From Nitrospirillum viridazoti CBAmc (GTDB taxonomy: Bacteria > Pseudomonadota > Alphaproteobacteria > Azospirillales > Azospirillaceae), in contig NZ_CP022110.1 of the NCBI RefSeq assembly GCF_000730165.1, positions 372,001-436,000 on the forward strand: 64,000 nucleotides of DNA, written 5' to 3'. Below, one piece after another: positions 8,435 to 17,599 of the stretch; within the stretch, counting starts at the first letter, position 1; each line of letters begins with the position of its first letter. A program made the translations under genes and the position numbers. Below the pieces are notes generated by a model. The model had not been told where the DNA came from. It saw nothing but the letters and a program-made list of their open reading frames with translations, and made no database searches.

Positions 8435-10171
8435 ATGGGCGGGCGGCTGTTGGGCGCGCGAGGCGGGGGCATGGGTTCCGATTTGATCGATGGCCAGGCA
8501 TTGCTGACGGGGTGGGCCGGTCCCGGGCTGGTGGTCGACGCCGAGGGCCGGGTCACCGCCGCCAACGCGGCGGGTGCCCAGCTGTTGCTGCGTGACGACG
8601 GCTGGCTGGATCTGCTGTCGCGCTGGGTGGCGGATGGCGGCGTGCTGCAGCCCGGCACCCATTCCAGCCCCTTGCCGGACCAGGAAGTGGTGGAATGGAC
8701 GCCGTTGGCGCTGCCCCCCGACGGGGCGGGCCATGCGCAGTACCTGCTGCTGGGGCGCATGGCCACCCTGGAACGCCGATTGCGCCAGGCGCTGACGGAA
8801 TCGCGCCAGCGCTATAAGGACCTGGTGGAAATCTCCAGCGACTTCGCCTGGGAAACCGGGCCGGACGGGCGCTTCGCCTTCGTCTCCCCCGCCGGGGCCA
8901 TCGGCTATAGGCCGGACGACCTGGTGGGCCGCCACCCCAACGACTTCCTGCTGCCGGAGTTCGACGACGGCCTGTCGCCGTTCGAGGCGCGGGACGCCAT
9001 CGAGCGGGTGGAGGTCTGGTTGCGCGCGGCGGACGGCCGCCCCGCCTGCCTCATCTCCTCCGCCCTGCCGCTGACGGGGCCGGAGGGGCAATGGGTCGGG
9101 GCCCGCGGCGCCTGCCGCGACATCACCGACGCCCGGCTGCGTGCCATGGAACTGGCGCAGGTGCGCCTGCGCGAGCGCTACCTGGGCTACATCGTCTCCT
9201 CCACCCGTGACGACGTCGACCCAGCCCGCACGCTGGAGATCGCGGCCGGCGTGGCGGTGAACGCCACCGGCGCCGCCGGGTCCGCCCTGCGCGCCCGGGT
9301 CGAGGGGGCGGACAGCTACGTCCCCGTGGGCGTGGCGGAAAACATTCCGGCGGAGCTGGAGGCGACGCTGGCCGAATTGCCCCACCGGGCGGCGGAAAGC
9401 GAGGGGCCGGTGACGGTCACCGCCGCCGGTTATGACGTGCTGGCCGCCCGTACCCTGTTCCGGCACGAGGTCAACGGCGCCGTCCTGGTGTGGCGGCCCA
9501 CGCCCGAAACGGCCGCCGACAACGGGCAGGGCGGCTGGTCCGCCGACGATCTCTCCATGGCCCACACCATCGCCGACCATGTGGGCGCCGCCATTGCCCA
9601 GGCCCGCTACCAGGAACGGCTGAAAACATTGTCGGAGCGTGACGGCTTGACCGGCCTGTACAACCGCCGCACCGTCATGGAACTGCTGGGCCAGCGCCTG
9701 GGCGCCAAGACCGGCGGCGCCTCCGCCCTGCTGTATTTCGACCTGGACAACTTCAAGGCGGTGAACGACCTGCGCGGCCACACCGCCGGCGACGACGTGC
9801 TGCGCGCCGTGGGCGACTTGCTGCGCCGCATGGCGCGGCCGGGCGACCTGGCGGGACGCCTGGGCGGCGACGAGTTCGTGCTGTGGATCGACCGCGTGGA
9901 CGAGGCCCAGGCCCTGTCCGTGGCCGACCGCCTGCTGCGCGAGGCGGCGGAATTCCTGCGGCCGCTGTCCGCGGGCCCGGAGAAGCCGCTGGGCGTCTCC
10001 ATCGGCGTGGCCGTCCACCTGGGCGGCGGGGGCGAGCCGGTGCAAAGCCTGGTGGACCGCGGCGACCAGGGCATGTACGCCGCCAAGCGTTTGGGCAAGG
10101 GCCATCGCTGCCTGTCGCCCGCCTATAGTGACGACACCGGGAAAGAGGGTCCCGGGGAAAAGGACGAGTGA
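8435..10171 (+). CDS. PAS-domain diguanylate cyclase
   Basis: This is a predicted cyclic di-GMP synthase of 578 residues (about 566 if the ATG at 8471 is used). It has an N-terminal PAS-like segment (PGLVVDAEGRVTAANAAG, residues 29-46), a second PAS domain (DLVEISSDFAWETGPDGRF, from about residue 129), and a GAF-like middle region. The C-terminal GGDEF domain begins at about residue 397 (RDGLTGLYNRR), with an intact active-site GGDEF at residues 477-481. The RxxD inhibitory site five residues before it reads RPGD/RLGG, so RxxD feedback is uncertain. There is no transmembrane segment, so it is cytosolic. Its stop overlaps the next start by one base. Confidence 0.93.
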   Translation: MGGRLLGARGGGMGSDLIDGQALLTGWAGPGLVVDAEGRVTAANAAGAQLLLRDDGWLDLLSRWVADGGVLQPGTHSSPLPDQEVVEWTPLALPPDGAGHAQYLLLGRMATLERRLRQALTESRQRYKDLVEISSDFAWETGPDGRFAFVSPAGAIGYRPDDLVGRHPNDFLLPEFDDGLSPFEARDAIERVEVWLRAADGRPACLISSALPLTGPEGQWVGARGACRDITDARLRAMELAQVRLRERYLGYIVSSTRDDVDPARTLEIAAGVAVNATGAAGSALRARVEGADSYVPVGVAENIPAELEATLAELPHRAAESEGPVTVTAAGYDVLAARTLFRHEVNGAVLVWRPTPETAADNGQGGWSADDLSMAHTIADHVGAAIAQARYQERLKTLSERDGLTGLYNRRTVMELLGQRLGAKTGGASALLYFDLDNFKAVNDLRGHTAGDDVLRAVGDLLRRMARPGDLAGRLGGDEFVLWIDRVDEAQALSVADRLLREAAEFLRPLSAGPEKPLGVSIGVAVHLGGGGEPVQSLVDRGDQGMYAAKRLGKGHRCLSPAYSDDTGKEGPGEKDE

Positions 10172-11418
10172 TGGGCGGACTGGACTACGATACCGCCAAG
10201 AAGCTGGCTACCGGCGATGCGGCCGACCGGCGTTTCGTCGCCTCGCGCGCCGAGACCCAGCCGGAAATCCTGTATCTGCTGGCGACGGACAAAAGCGCCG
10301 AGGTGCGGCGAGAGATCGCGCTGAACAGTTCCACGCCGCGCCAGGCGGACATGATGCTGTCCACCGACGTGGACGAGAGCGTGCGCAGTGGCCTGGCCTC
10401 CAAGATCGCGGCCCTGGTGCCCACGCTGTCCGCCGACCGGGTGGGGCAGATCGAGCGCATGACCCTGCAGATCCTGGAGACGCTGGCCCGCGACCGGGCG
10501 GCGGCGGTGCGCGGCGTCATGGTGGCGGCGCTGAAGGATCTGCCCAACGCCCCGCCCACGGTCATCCAGCAGCTGGCCCGCGACCTGGATGCCTCCATCT
10601 CCGGTCCCGTCCTGCGCCACTCCCCCATCCTGACCGACGACGACCTGCTGGAGATCATCGCCGGGGCCCCGGAGGATGAGCGGCTGTGCGCCATCGCCGA
10701 GCGTGCCGACGTCAGCGTCGCCGTGTCCGACGCCATCGTGCAGACGGAGCGCGAGGCGGCGGTGGCCAGCCTGCTGGGCAACGCCAGCGCCCAGATCCGG
10801 GAAGAGACGCTGGACCGCATCCTGGATCTCGCGCCCAAGCATGAACCTTGGCACGCCCCGCTGGTGCGTCGCCCCCACCTGCCGCCGGCGGCGGCCGCGC
10901 GCATCGCCGGCTTCGTCACCGACAGCCTGGTCAAGGTGCTGGAAAGCCGCAGCGACCTGCCGGCGGAAACCCGCCAGGCCATCACCCAGGCCGTGCGCCA
11001 GCGCCTGCCCGCCGCCAAGACCGGCGCCGGAACGGGCAACGGCCTGGTGGATGAGGAGGAAGCGCCCAAGGAGCGCCCGGCCGACCGGGCCCGGCGCCTA
11101 CACAAGGAAAAGAAGCTGACGGAGGATACGGTGACCATGGCCCTGGGCCAGGGCGACCGCGGCTTCGTCATGGCCTCGCTGGCGCTGCTGTCCGGCCTGC
11201 CCCAGCCCATCGTGGAAAAGATCATCGCCGGCCAGAGCCCGCGCGGCGTCACTGCCCTGTGCTGGAAGGCCAAGCTGACCATGCGCGCCGCCCGCCAGGT
11301 GCAGATGCGCCTGGCCCAAATCCCCCCGTCCAATGTGCTGAACGCCCGCGAGGGCACCAAGTACCCTATGACCGACGACGAGATGAAATGGCAGCTGGAA
11401 TTTTTTGGGGTTGAATGA
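10171..11418 (+). CDS. DUF2336 domain protein
   Basis: This 415-residue, mostly helical protein of the DUF2336 family is common in alphaproteobacteria. A HEAT-like pattern is visible (KSAEVRREIALNSST, ESVRSGLASKIAALV, AAVRGVMVAALKDLP). A C-terminal part (from about residue 290, RLHKEKKLTEDTVTMALGQG) matches the second half of DUF2336 proteins. No catalytic residues are evident; the family's function is unknown to me. The ATG at 10171 overlaps the cyclase stop and its own stop overlaps the next ATG, giving a tightly coupled trio. The coupling to a GGDEF protein suggests a signalling role, which is inference. Confidence 0.85.
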   Translation: MGGLDYDTAKKLATGDAADRRFVASRAETQPEILYLLATDKSAEVRREIALNSSTPRQADMMLSTDVDESVRSGLASKIAALVPTLSADRVGQIERMTLQILETLARDRAAAVRGVMVAALKDLPNAPPTVIQQLARDLDASISGPVLRHSPILTDDDLLEIIAGAPEDERLCAIAERADVSVAVSDAIVQTEREAAVASLLGNASAQIREETLDRILDLAPKHEPWHAPLVRRPHLPPAAAARIAGFVTDSLVKVLESRSDLPAETRQAITQAVRQRLPAAKTGAGTGNGLVDEEEAPKERPADRARRLHKEKKLTEDTVTMALGQGDRGFVMASLALLSGLPQPIVEKIIAGQSPRGVTALCWKAKLTMRAARQVQMRLAQIPPSNVLNAREGTKYPMTDDEMKWQLEFFGVE

Positions 11419-12815
11419 TGGCGCGTAAACCTGCCCTGTCCGTGGAGTCCCTGGTCGCCCTGGGGCCGGAGAAACTGGCGCAGATCATCCTGGATGAAGC
11501 GGCCGACAGCGCCCCCTTCCGCAAGCGGGTGAATGCCGCCCTGGCGGCCCTGAAGGGACCGGACGCGGTGGCCAAGCTGATCGATCGCCGTCTGGGCGCG
11601 CTGGAGCGGGCGCAATCCTTGATCCCCTGGGAAAAGGAAAAGGCCTTCGTCGCCGACCTTCAGGCCACGGTGGACACCATCGTCAAGGAACTGGCGCCGG
11701 CGGACGCCTTCGCCGCGGTCAACCGTCTGTTGCGCTTCCTGGGGACGCAGGAGGATGTGCTGGAGCGTACCCCTGATTCCGGCGGGCGCATGGGCAACCT
11801 CTATTGGGAGGCGGCGGAGTCCGCGAATGGCCTGCTGGAGCGGCTGAAGCCGGTGGAGCGGGCCCAGATTGCCGAGTGGCTGACCGTCGCGCTGGAATCA
11901 GACGATTATTCCTTGTTCCTGCGCGTCGCCCTGGCCCTGGCGCCCCTGCTGTCCGATCCCCAGCGCAAGGATTGGGAAGCGGCGCTGGCCAAGGTGGGCG
12001 GCGACCGGGCGGCGCCCATAGAGGTGCGCCAGGCCCTGGCCGAAGCCCGGGGCGACATGGACGCGGTGATGGCGCTGGAGGCGCAATTGCCATCCTGGCG
12101 TCAGAATCCCATGCGCTTGGCCGAGCGGTTGCTGGCGGCGGGACGGCATGAGGACGCGCTGAGGTGGATTCGCACCGAGGACAAGCCCAACCGGCTGATC
12201 GTGGCGACCACCGCCGAGCTGATGGCCGGTACCCTGCCACGGCGAGGATCCCATCCCGACAAGATTCGGCTGGAAGCCAAAATCCTGGACGCCATGAAGG
12301 ATCGCGCCACCGCCCAGGCGCTGCGCTGGCGGGGCTTCGAGGCCACGTTGGATGCCGGCCTGCTGCGCGATTACATCGATAAACTGGATGACTTCCAGGA
12401 GTTCGATGAGCTGGACCGGGCGTTCGCCGTCGTCGCCGCCTGCAAGGATCCGCACAGGGCGCTGGACTTTTTCATCCGCTGGCCCCGCCTTGACTTGGCG
12501 GCCAGCCTGGTCTTTGCCCGGCGTGGCGAGTGGAGGGGCGCCTACTACGAGGTGCTTTCCGACGCGGCGGTGGCGCTGGAGGACGGCTTCCCCCTGGCGG
12601 CGACCGTTCTGTACCGCGTGCTGCTGGACGACATCCTGGGTCGCGGTGTCTCGGCCGCTTACGGCCATGGCGCACGGTATCTGGCCCGTCTTGGCGCCCT
12701 CGCGTCGCGCATCGAGACCTATGCAGACCTGGACAACCACACCACCTACGCCCTGCGCGTGCGCAAAGACCATGGCCGCAAGGCGTCGTTCTGGAGTCAG
12801 GTGGCGCCCGGCTGA
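11415..12815 (+). CDS. DUF6880-like hypothetical protein
   Basis: This encodes 466 residues of soluble, helix-rich protein resembling large uncharacterised bacterial proteins of the DUF6880 type. Visible landmarks include LVALGPEKLAQIILDEA near the N-terminus, a TPR/HEAT-like middle (LAEARGDMDAVMALEAQLPSW, LLAAGRHEDALRWIRT), and a C-terminal part (FPLAATVLYRVLLDDILGRG, AYGHGARYLARL) characteristic of the group. No catalytic motif was found. ATG-ATG at its start overlaps the previous stop, so it is the third gene of the cyclase operon. A clear terminator follows. Confidence 0.7.
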   Translation: MMARKPALSVESLVALGPEKLAQIILDEAADSAPFRKRVNAALAALKGPDAVAKLIDRRLGALERAQSLIPWEKEKAFVADLQATVDTIVKELAPADAFAAVNRLLRFLGTQEDVLERTPDSGGRMGNLYWEAAESANGLLERLKPVERAQIAEWLTVALESDDYSLFLRVALALAPLLSDPQRKDWEAALAKVGGDRAAPIEVRQALAEARGDMDAVMALEAQLPSWRQNPMRLAERLLAAGRHEDALRWIRTEDKPNRLIVATTAELMAGTLPRRGSHPDKIRLEAKILDAMKDRATAQALRWRGFEATLDAGLLRDYIDKLDDFQEFDELDRAFAVVAACKDPHRALDFFIRWPRLDLAASLVFARRGEWRGAYYEVLSDAAVALEDGFPLAATVLYRVLLDDILGRGVSAAYGHGARYLARLGALASRIETYADLDNHTTYALRVRKDHGRKASFWSQVAPG

Positions 12816-12831
12816 GCCTTGGGCTCAAACG

Positions 12832-12867
12832 AAAACGCCGGGCGGATCACTCCACCCGGCGTTTCGC
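12832..12867. terminator. Bidirectional hairpin terminator between DUF6880-like gene and argB
   Basis: A 13-base stem AAACGCCGGGCGG / CCACCCGGCGTTT (one mismatch) with a six-base loop lies between two convergent genes. A-rich sequence on the left and T-rich on the right let it serve both strands. Confidence 0.8.
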
Positions 12868-12889
12868 GTTTCAAGGACCCTGGGGCCGC

Positions 12890-13816
12890 TTATTTGTGCC
12901 CGATGAGCGTCCCGGCGCCGCCCTCGGTGAAGATTTCCATGAGGATGGCGTGCGGCACGCGGCCGTCCAGGATGACGGCGGCGTCGACGCCCTTTTCCAC
13001 CGCCTGGATGCAGGTTTCGATCTTGGGGATCATGCCGCCGCTGGCGGTGCCGTCGGCGATCAGGGTCTTGGCCTGTTCCACCGACAGCTCGGGGATCAGG
13101 GCTTTGTCCTTGGTCAACACGCCGGCCACGTCGGTCAGCAGCAGCAGGCGCTTGGCGTTCATGGCGGCGGCCACGGCCCCGGCGGCGGTATCGGCGTTGA
13201 TGTTGAAGGTCTCGCCATGCGGGCCGAAGCCGATGGGGGCGATGACGGGAATCAGGCCGGCGTCCTGGATGCGGCGGATCATGCCCGGGTTGACGTTGAA
13301 GGGGTCACCCACGAAGCCCAGGTCCAGCACCCGCTCGATATTGCTGTCGGGGTCGCGCTTGGTGCGCAGGACCTTGCGGGCCTCGATCAGGTTGCCGTCC
13401 TTGCCCGACAGGCCGATGGCCTGGCCGCCCTGGTCGTTTATCAGCTGCACCAGCTGCTTGTTGATGGAGCCGGACAGCACCATCTCGACAATCTCGACCG
13501 TCTCCTTGTCGGTGACGCGCAGGCCGTCGATGAATTCCGACTTGATCTTCAGCCGGTCCAGCATCTGGCCGATCTGCGGCCCGCCGCCGTGCACCACGAT
13601 GGGGTTGATGCCCACCTGCTTCAGCAACACGATGTCGCGGGCGAACATTTCGCCCAGGCGCTCGTCGCCCATGGCGTGGCCGCCATACTTCACGACGAAG
13701 GTCTGGCCGGCGTAGCGGCGCATGTAGGGCAGCGCTTCCGACAGGGTCAGGGCCTTGCCCAGCCACTCCTCGCGGGAGGCGGCCAGGGAGGAGGAAGCGG
13801 CGGTGGCAGCGGTCAT
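12890..13816 (-). CDS. argB: Acetylglutamate kinase
   Basis: ArgB phosphorylates N-acetyl-L-glutamate in arginine synthesis. From the ATG at 13816 it has 308 residues, the usual length. Diagnostic segments are VVKYGGHAM (phosphate-binding glycines), [10 protein letters not shown] (substrate loop), [10 protein letters not shown] and [10 protein letters not shown] near the C-terminus. An open frame continues upstream as far as 14527, but that part is antisense-phase to engB and is not protein-coding. The gene lies 131 bp downstream of engB on the same strand. Confidence 0.97.
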   Translation of the reverse strand: MTAATAASSSLAASREEWLGKALTLSEALPYMRRYAGQTFVVKYGGHAMGDERLGEMFARDIVLLKQVGINPIVVHGGGPQIGQMLDRLKIKSEFIDGLRVTDKETVEIVEMVLSGSINKQLVQLINDQGGQAIGLSGKDGNLIEARKVLRTKRDPDSNIERVLDLGFVGDPFNVNPGMIRRIQDAGLIPVIAPIGFGPHGETFNINADTAAGAVAAAMNAKRLLLLTDVAGVLTKDKALIPELSVEQAKTLIADGTASGGMIPKIETCIQAVEKGVDAAVILDGRVPHAILMEIFTEGGAGTLIGHK

Positions 13817-13947
13817 CGGCTCGGGATCCGTGTCACGGGAATGGAAGGGCGGTTCGTATCTATACCCGACCCGGCCCTGGGGCAATCCCCCGTTACGGCC
13901 GGTGCGGCGATGGGGACCAGCATAGCGGCGCCGGCCGTTCGTGCGTG

Positions 13948-14616
13948 TTACGGATTGGCTAAAGCCGCCAGGCTGGCCCGCAGTTCCGGCACGCCCTGGC
14001 CCGTCTCGCTGCTGGTGAACAGCACCTCGGGATGGGCGGCGGGGTGCTTCTTGATCGCGGCCTGGGTGGCGGCGTGCACGTGGTTCAGGGCCAGGCGGGT
14101 CAGCTTGTCGGTCTTGGTCAGCACCACCTGGTAGACGACGGCGGCGTTGTCCAGCATGCCCATGACTTCCATGTCGATGGGCTTGAAGCCGTGGCGGCTG
14201 TCGATCAGCAGGCAGCAGCGGCGCAAGGTCACCCGGCCCTTCAGGTAGGCGCGCACGAACTCGTTCCACGCCTCCACCTTGTCCTTGCTCTCCTTGGCGT
14301 AGCCGTAGCCCGGCATGTCCACCAGCGACAGCCGGTCGCCCAGGTCGAAGAAGTTCAGCTGCTGCGTCCGGCCGGGGGTGTGCGAGGTGCGGGCCAGGGT
14401 CTTGCGGCCGGTCAGGGCGTTCACCAGGCTGGACTTGCCCACGTTGGACCGGCCGGCGAAGGCCACCTCCGGCAGGCCCTGCGGCGGCAGGTTGTCCTTG
14501 GCCGAGGCACCCCACTTGAACTCGCATTCCTTGGCGAACAGCAGGCGCCCCTGCTCCAGCGCCTCTGGCGAGATGGGGGTCAGGGCGGGCAGGGGGGGCA
14601 GCGGCTTGGTGGCCAT
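13948..14616 (-). CDS. engB: Ribosome biogenesis GTPase EngB (YihA/YsxC)
   Basis: This small GTPase is needed for large ribosomal subunit assembly. The 222-residue protein has G1 [11 protein letters not shown]2 region [10 protein letters not shown]3 DMPGYGYA and G4 TKTD, with the SSET-type G5 at the C-terminus. Length is normal. It lies between yidC and argB, a conserved alphaproteobacterial arrangement. The 211 bp upstream contain dispersed repeat copy C. Confidence 0.96.
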   Translation of the reverse strand: MATKPLPPLPALTPISPEALEQGRLLFAKECEFKWGASAKDNLPPQGLPEVAFAGRSNVGKSSLVNALTGRKTLARTSHTPGRTQQLNFFDLGDRLSLVDMPGYGYAKESKDKVEAWNEFVRAYLKGRVTLRRCCLLIDSRHGFKPIDMEVMGMLDNAAVVYQVVLTKTDKLTRLALNHVHAATQAAIKKHPAAHPEVLFTSSETGQGVPELRASLAALANP

Positions 14617-14730
14617 GGGCCGTACTCTCTCATGATCTGGAAATGGCGCGGGGGCATGGAACCTTGTCCCATGCCCCCGGCGGTATGAAAACAGGTCTTA
14701 CACCAGCGGTGTGCGGCCACGCCGCATGCC

Positions 14731-14821
14731 GTTGTAGGACGCAAGTGCGTCCGCCGGAGCGAGTACCGCAGGGCGGAGCGAGGAAGCCAAGGCCGCGGAT
14801 GCGGCCGTCCGGCGCTTGAGG
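14731..14821 (-). repeat. Intergenic three-hairpin repeat, copy C
   Basis: On the minus strand this reads CCTCAAGCGCCGGACGGCC, GCATCCGCGGCCTTGGCTT, CCTCGCTCCGCCCTGCGG, TACTCGCTCCGGCGGACGC and ACTTGCGTCCTACAACGGC. It contains three stems: GGCCGC-atcc-GCGGCC, a CTCCG/CGGAG-type stem (CTCCGCCCTGCGGTACTCGC region) and GGACGCA-c-TTGCGTCC. It is closest to copy A in its middle stem. It lies between the yidC stop and the engB start, both on this strand. Confidence 0.75.
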
Positions 14822-14827
14822 GCGCCT

Positions 14828-16555
14828 TTAAGTCGGCTTTACCCCCATGCGGCGCATCAGCACGTATTGCTGCGTCACGCTGAACAGGTTGGACCACACA
14901 TAGTAGATCACCAGGCCGGCGGGCAGGGAGCCCATCATCCAGGTGAAGACCAAGGGCATGGTCATCATCACCTTCTGCTGCGTCGGATCCATGCCCGGGG
15001 TGGGCGTCATCTTCTGCAGCAGGAACATGGTGCAGCCCAGCAGGATGGGCCAGACGCCGAGGTGCAGGAAGGCGGGCGGGGCGAAGGGCAGCAGGCCGAA
15101 CAGGTTGAACAGGCTGGTCGGATCGGGCGCCGACAGGTCATGGATCCAGCCGAAGAAGGGCGCGTGCCGCATCTCGATGGTGACCGACAGGACCTTATAC
15201 AGCGACCAGAAGATGGGCATCTGGATCAGGACGGGCAGGCAGCCCGTCATGGGGTTGGCGCCTTCCTTCTTATACAGCGCCATCATCTCGATGGACGCCT
15301 TCTGCTTGTCGTCGCCGGCACGCTTGCGGATGGCCTCCACCTGCGGCTGCAGCTTCTTCATCTTGGCGGCGCTGCGGAACTGCTTCTGCGCCAGCGGGAA
15401 CATCAGCGTGCGCAGGCAGATGGTGAACAGCATGATGCCCAGGCCGAAGTTGCCCAGCAGGCGGCCGAAGAAGTCCAGCGCCAGCGAGAACGGCATGGTC
15501 AGGAACCACAGATGGCCGAAGTCGATGGCCCGGTTGAACAGCGGGATGTGCTGCTCATCCTGGTAGCTGTCCAGCAGCTTCATCTCCTTGGCGCCAGCGA
15601 ACAGGCGTTCGCTGCTCTCCGTGCTCTGTCCCGCCTCCAGCGTCACCGACGGCTCGGCATAGTCGGTCTGGTACAGGTCGCCCTTTTCCTGGTGGGTGAC
15701 GTGGGCCGTCAGGCTCTTGGCCTGGTCCGGCACCAGGCTGACCAGCCAGTACTTGTCGGTGATGCCCAGCCAGCCGCCCTTGGTGTCGAAGGACTTGGAG
15801 GTCTCGCCCGCCACGTCCTTGTAGCTGATCTCCTTCAGCGTGCCGTCCATCAGGCCGATGGGGCCCTCGTGCAGCATGTAGGAACCGACCAGCGTCGGGT
15901 GGCTGGCGCGCGCGATGCGGGCGTAGGGGTAGAGGGTGACGGCGGCGGCGCCGTTGTTCGTCACCTTCTGGCTGATGCTGAACATGTAGTTGGCGTCGAC
16001 CGCCACCGTGCGCTCGAACGTCAGGCCCTGGCCGTTGTCCCAACGCAGGGTGACGGGATGCTCGGGCGTCAGCTCACCCTGGTCGGCGGCCTGCCATTCG
16101 GTGGTGGGGCCGGGGACGGCGGCGCCGTTGGCGGTCCAGCCGTATTCGGCAAAGAAGGCGCCGGGGGCGCCGCTGGGCGACAGCAGGGTGACGGCCGGGC
16201 TGCTCTTGTCCACCGTCTCGCGGTAATCCTGCAGGCTGAGGTCGTCAAAGCGGCCGCCGCGCAGGTTCAGGCTGCCGGCCAGGCGGGGGGTGCGGATGGT
16301 GATGCGCTGCCCTTCGCCCAGCACCGTGGCGCGGTCGCGCAGGGCGTCGGCCACACCGCCGGCGGCGACGGCGCCCGGTGCGCCCGTGGGGGCGGCCCCG
16401 GGGGCTGGTGGGGCGGCCAGGGCTTGCGCCGCTTCCTGCCTGGCCTTCGCCTCCTGCAGGGCCCGCTGGCGCGGTGCCTCGTAGAAGAAGTGGAAGCCCA
16501 GCAGGATGGCGGCCGACAGGCCGATGGTGATGAACAGGTTCTTCTGATCGCTCAT
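14828..16555 (-). CDS. yidC: Membrane protein insertase YidC
   Basis: YidC inserts and folds inner-membrane proteins, alone or with SecYEG. The 575-residue protein begins with an N-terminal membrane segment (NLFITIGLSAAILLGFHFF). A large periplasmic domain follows (about residues 70-350), then the conserved insertase core from about residue 355 with KQFRSAAKMKKLQPQ, NPMTGCLPVLIQMPIFWSLY and the last segments (PLVFTWMMGSLPAGLVIYYV). The ATG at 16555, preceded by GGAAGTG, is preferred to the in-frame start five codons upstream. It lies in the rpmH-rnpA-yidD-yidC order. Confidence 0.97.
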   Translation of the reverse strand: MSDQKNLFITIGLSAAILLGFHFFYEAPRQRALQEAKARQEAAQALAAPPAPGAAPTGAPGAVAAGGVADALRDRATVLGEGQRITIRTPRLAGSLNLRGGRFDDLSLQDYRETVDKSSPAVTLLSPSGAPGAFFAEYGWTANGAAVPGPTTEWQAADQGELTPEHPVTLRWDNGQGLTFERTVAVDANYMFSISQKVTNNGAAAVTLYPYARIARASHPTLVGSYMLHEGPIGLMDGTLKEISYKDVAGETSKSFDTKGGWLGITDKYWLVSLVPDQAKSLTAHVTHQEKGDLYQTDYAEPSVTLEAGQSTESSERLFAGAKEMKLLDSYQDEQHIPLFNRAIDFGHLWFLTMPFSLALDFFGRLLGNFGLGIMLFTICLRTLMFPLAQKQFRSAAKMKKLQPQVEAIRKRAGDDKQKASIEMMALYKKEGANPMTGCLPVLIQMPIFWSLYKVLSVTIEMRHAPFFGWIHDLSAPDPTSLFNLFGLLPFAPPAFLHLGVWPILLGCTMFLLQKMTPTPGMDPTQQKVMMTMPLVFTWMMGSLPAGLVIYYVWSNLFSVTQQYVLMRRMGVKPT

Positions 16556-16622
16556 GTATTCACTTCCCACACGACCCGGGCCGGCGATGACGGCAACTCT
16601 GGAAACAAACGGCGGCAGGACC

Positions 16623-16934
16623 CTAACGGGCCGCGCGTCCCCCGTCCATATGGCAGCATTGAATGTCAGGCGAATGACGCCGGAAATGCGATGATTCGGG
16701 CGGCATATGGTTCGCTGGCGGCACCGGATCCAGTCCCCCGTCGCTCCAGGGATGGCAGCGGGCGATACGGCGCACCGCCAGCCAGCCGCCCTTCAGCCCG
16801 CCGTGCACCGCCAAGGCCTCAAGCGCATAGGCGGAGCAGCTGGGCTCGAACCGGCAGCGCGGGCCCAGCAGGGGCGCCAGCACCAGCCGGTAGAGATGGA
16901 TGGGCAGACGCAGGAGCCGGGCCAGTGGGCTCAT
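16623..16934 (-). CDS. yidD: Membrane protein insertion efficiency factor YidD
   Basis: YidD is a small inner-membrane-associated protein that assists YidC-dependent insertion. The 103-residue protein has an amphipathic start ([20 protein letters not shown]) and the three family cysteines: [17 protein letters not shown] and RIARCHPW. The [12 protein letters not shown] motif is diagnostic. The C-terminal 25 residues (His- and Arg-rich) are a non-conserved tail. It overlaps rnpA by four bases. Confidence 0.95.
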   Translation of the reverse strand: MSPLARLLRLPIHLYRLVLAPLLGPRCRFEPSCSAYALEALAVHGGLKGGWLAVRRIARCHPWSDGGLDPVPPANHMPPESSHFRRHSPDIQCCHMDGGRAAR

Positions 16935-17386
16935 GACGCCGCCGGACTGTTGGGGCCGGCATCCGGCCCCGCCGGCTGGGGCGCGGGTATGGCGAAAGCC
17001 CGGGCGCCCTCGGTCCAGGCGCCAAGCTTTTTCAAGGCCAGGGTCAGGTCAGCCAACAGGTCGGCGTAGCGCCGGGTCACGGTTTCGCTGCGCGCGATGA
17101 CGACGAAATCGGTGTTGGGCTTGCCATGAAGGGCCAGCACGGCACGGACGGCCGCGCGGAGGCGTCGCCGGGCGCGGTTGCGCTTGACAGCGTTGCCGAC
17201 CTTCTTGCTGGCGGTAAAGCCCACGCGCACCAAAACGTCGCCGGCGGCGGGCCGCTGGCGATCGTCGTGGGCACGGGCTTGCAAAATCAGGCCGGGGGTT
17301 GCCCATTTACGGCGCGCCCCGGCAACGGCCAGAAACTCCGACCGTTTCAAGAGGCGCCCCACCACGGCTATGCGCCGGGGCGCCAT
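16931..17386 (-). CDS. rnpA: Ribonuclease P protein component
   Basis: RnpA is the protein cofactor of RNase P, which matures the 5' ends of tRNAs. The 151-residue protein contains [15 protein letters not shown] at the N-terminus and the RNA-binding signature [21 protein letters not shown] Pro/Ala-rich tail of about 25 residues ([15 protein letters not shown]) extends beyond the usual end and overlaps the start of yidD. It lies nine bases downstream of rpmH, the universal order. Confidence 0.95.
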   Translation of the reverse strand: MAPRRIAVVGRLLKRSEFLAVAGARRKWATPGLILQARAHDDRQRPAAGDVLVRVGFTASKKVGNAVKRNRARRRLRAAVRAVLALHGKPNTDFVVIARSETVTRRYADLLADLTLALKKLGAWTEGARAFAIPAPQPAGPDAGPNSPAAS

Positions 17387-17395
17387 CTCCCTGCC

Positions 17396-17530
17396 TTAGG
17401 CGGAGAGACGCTTGCGGCCCTGGGCGCGACGGCGGGCCAGCACCTTGCGACCGCCGGGGGTCGCCATGCGGGCGCGGAAGCCATGGCGGCGGGCACGCAC
17501 GAGCTTGCTCGGCTGGAACGTACGCTTCAC
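17396..17530 (-). CDS. rpmH: 50S ribosomal protein L34
   Basis: L34 is a small protein of the large ribosomal subunit. It has 44 residues, with the family sequence starting [18 protein letters not shown] and ending in a basic run closing with GRKRLSA. It begins with GTG, preceded by GGAG ten bases upstream. The gene is too short for most open-frame listings, but the family match along its whole length makes it certain. It heads the rpmH-rnpA-yidD-yidC set. Confidence 0.97.
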   Translation of the reverse strand: MKRTFQPSKLVRARRHGFRARMATPGGRKVLARRRAQGRKRLSA

Positions 17531-17599
17531 GACTGATACTCCGGATATAAAACTGGAAAATGGAAGGGCGTTGTATAGTGGCGGCCCGGCGCGGAGTCA

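Noticed and set aside
12890-14527. argB extended to 545 codons
   Set aside because: The upstream part overlaps engB in another frame; the ATG at 13816 gives a normal-size kinase.
14816-16936. A 706-codon open frame on the plus strand
   Set aside because: It lies antisense over yidC and yidD, has no family resemblance and is rich in Gln, His, Gly and Arg, the usual product of reading GC-rich genes backwards.
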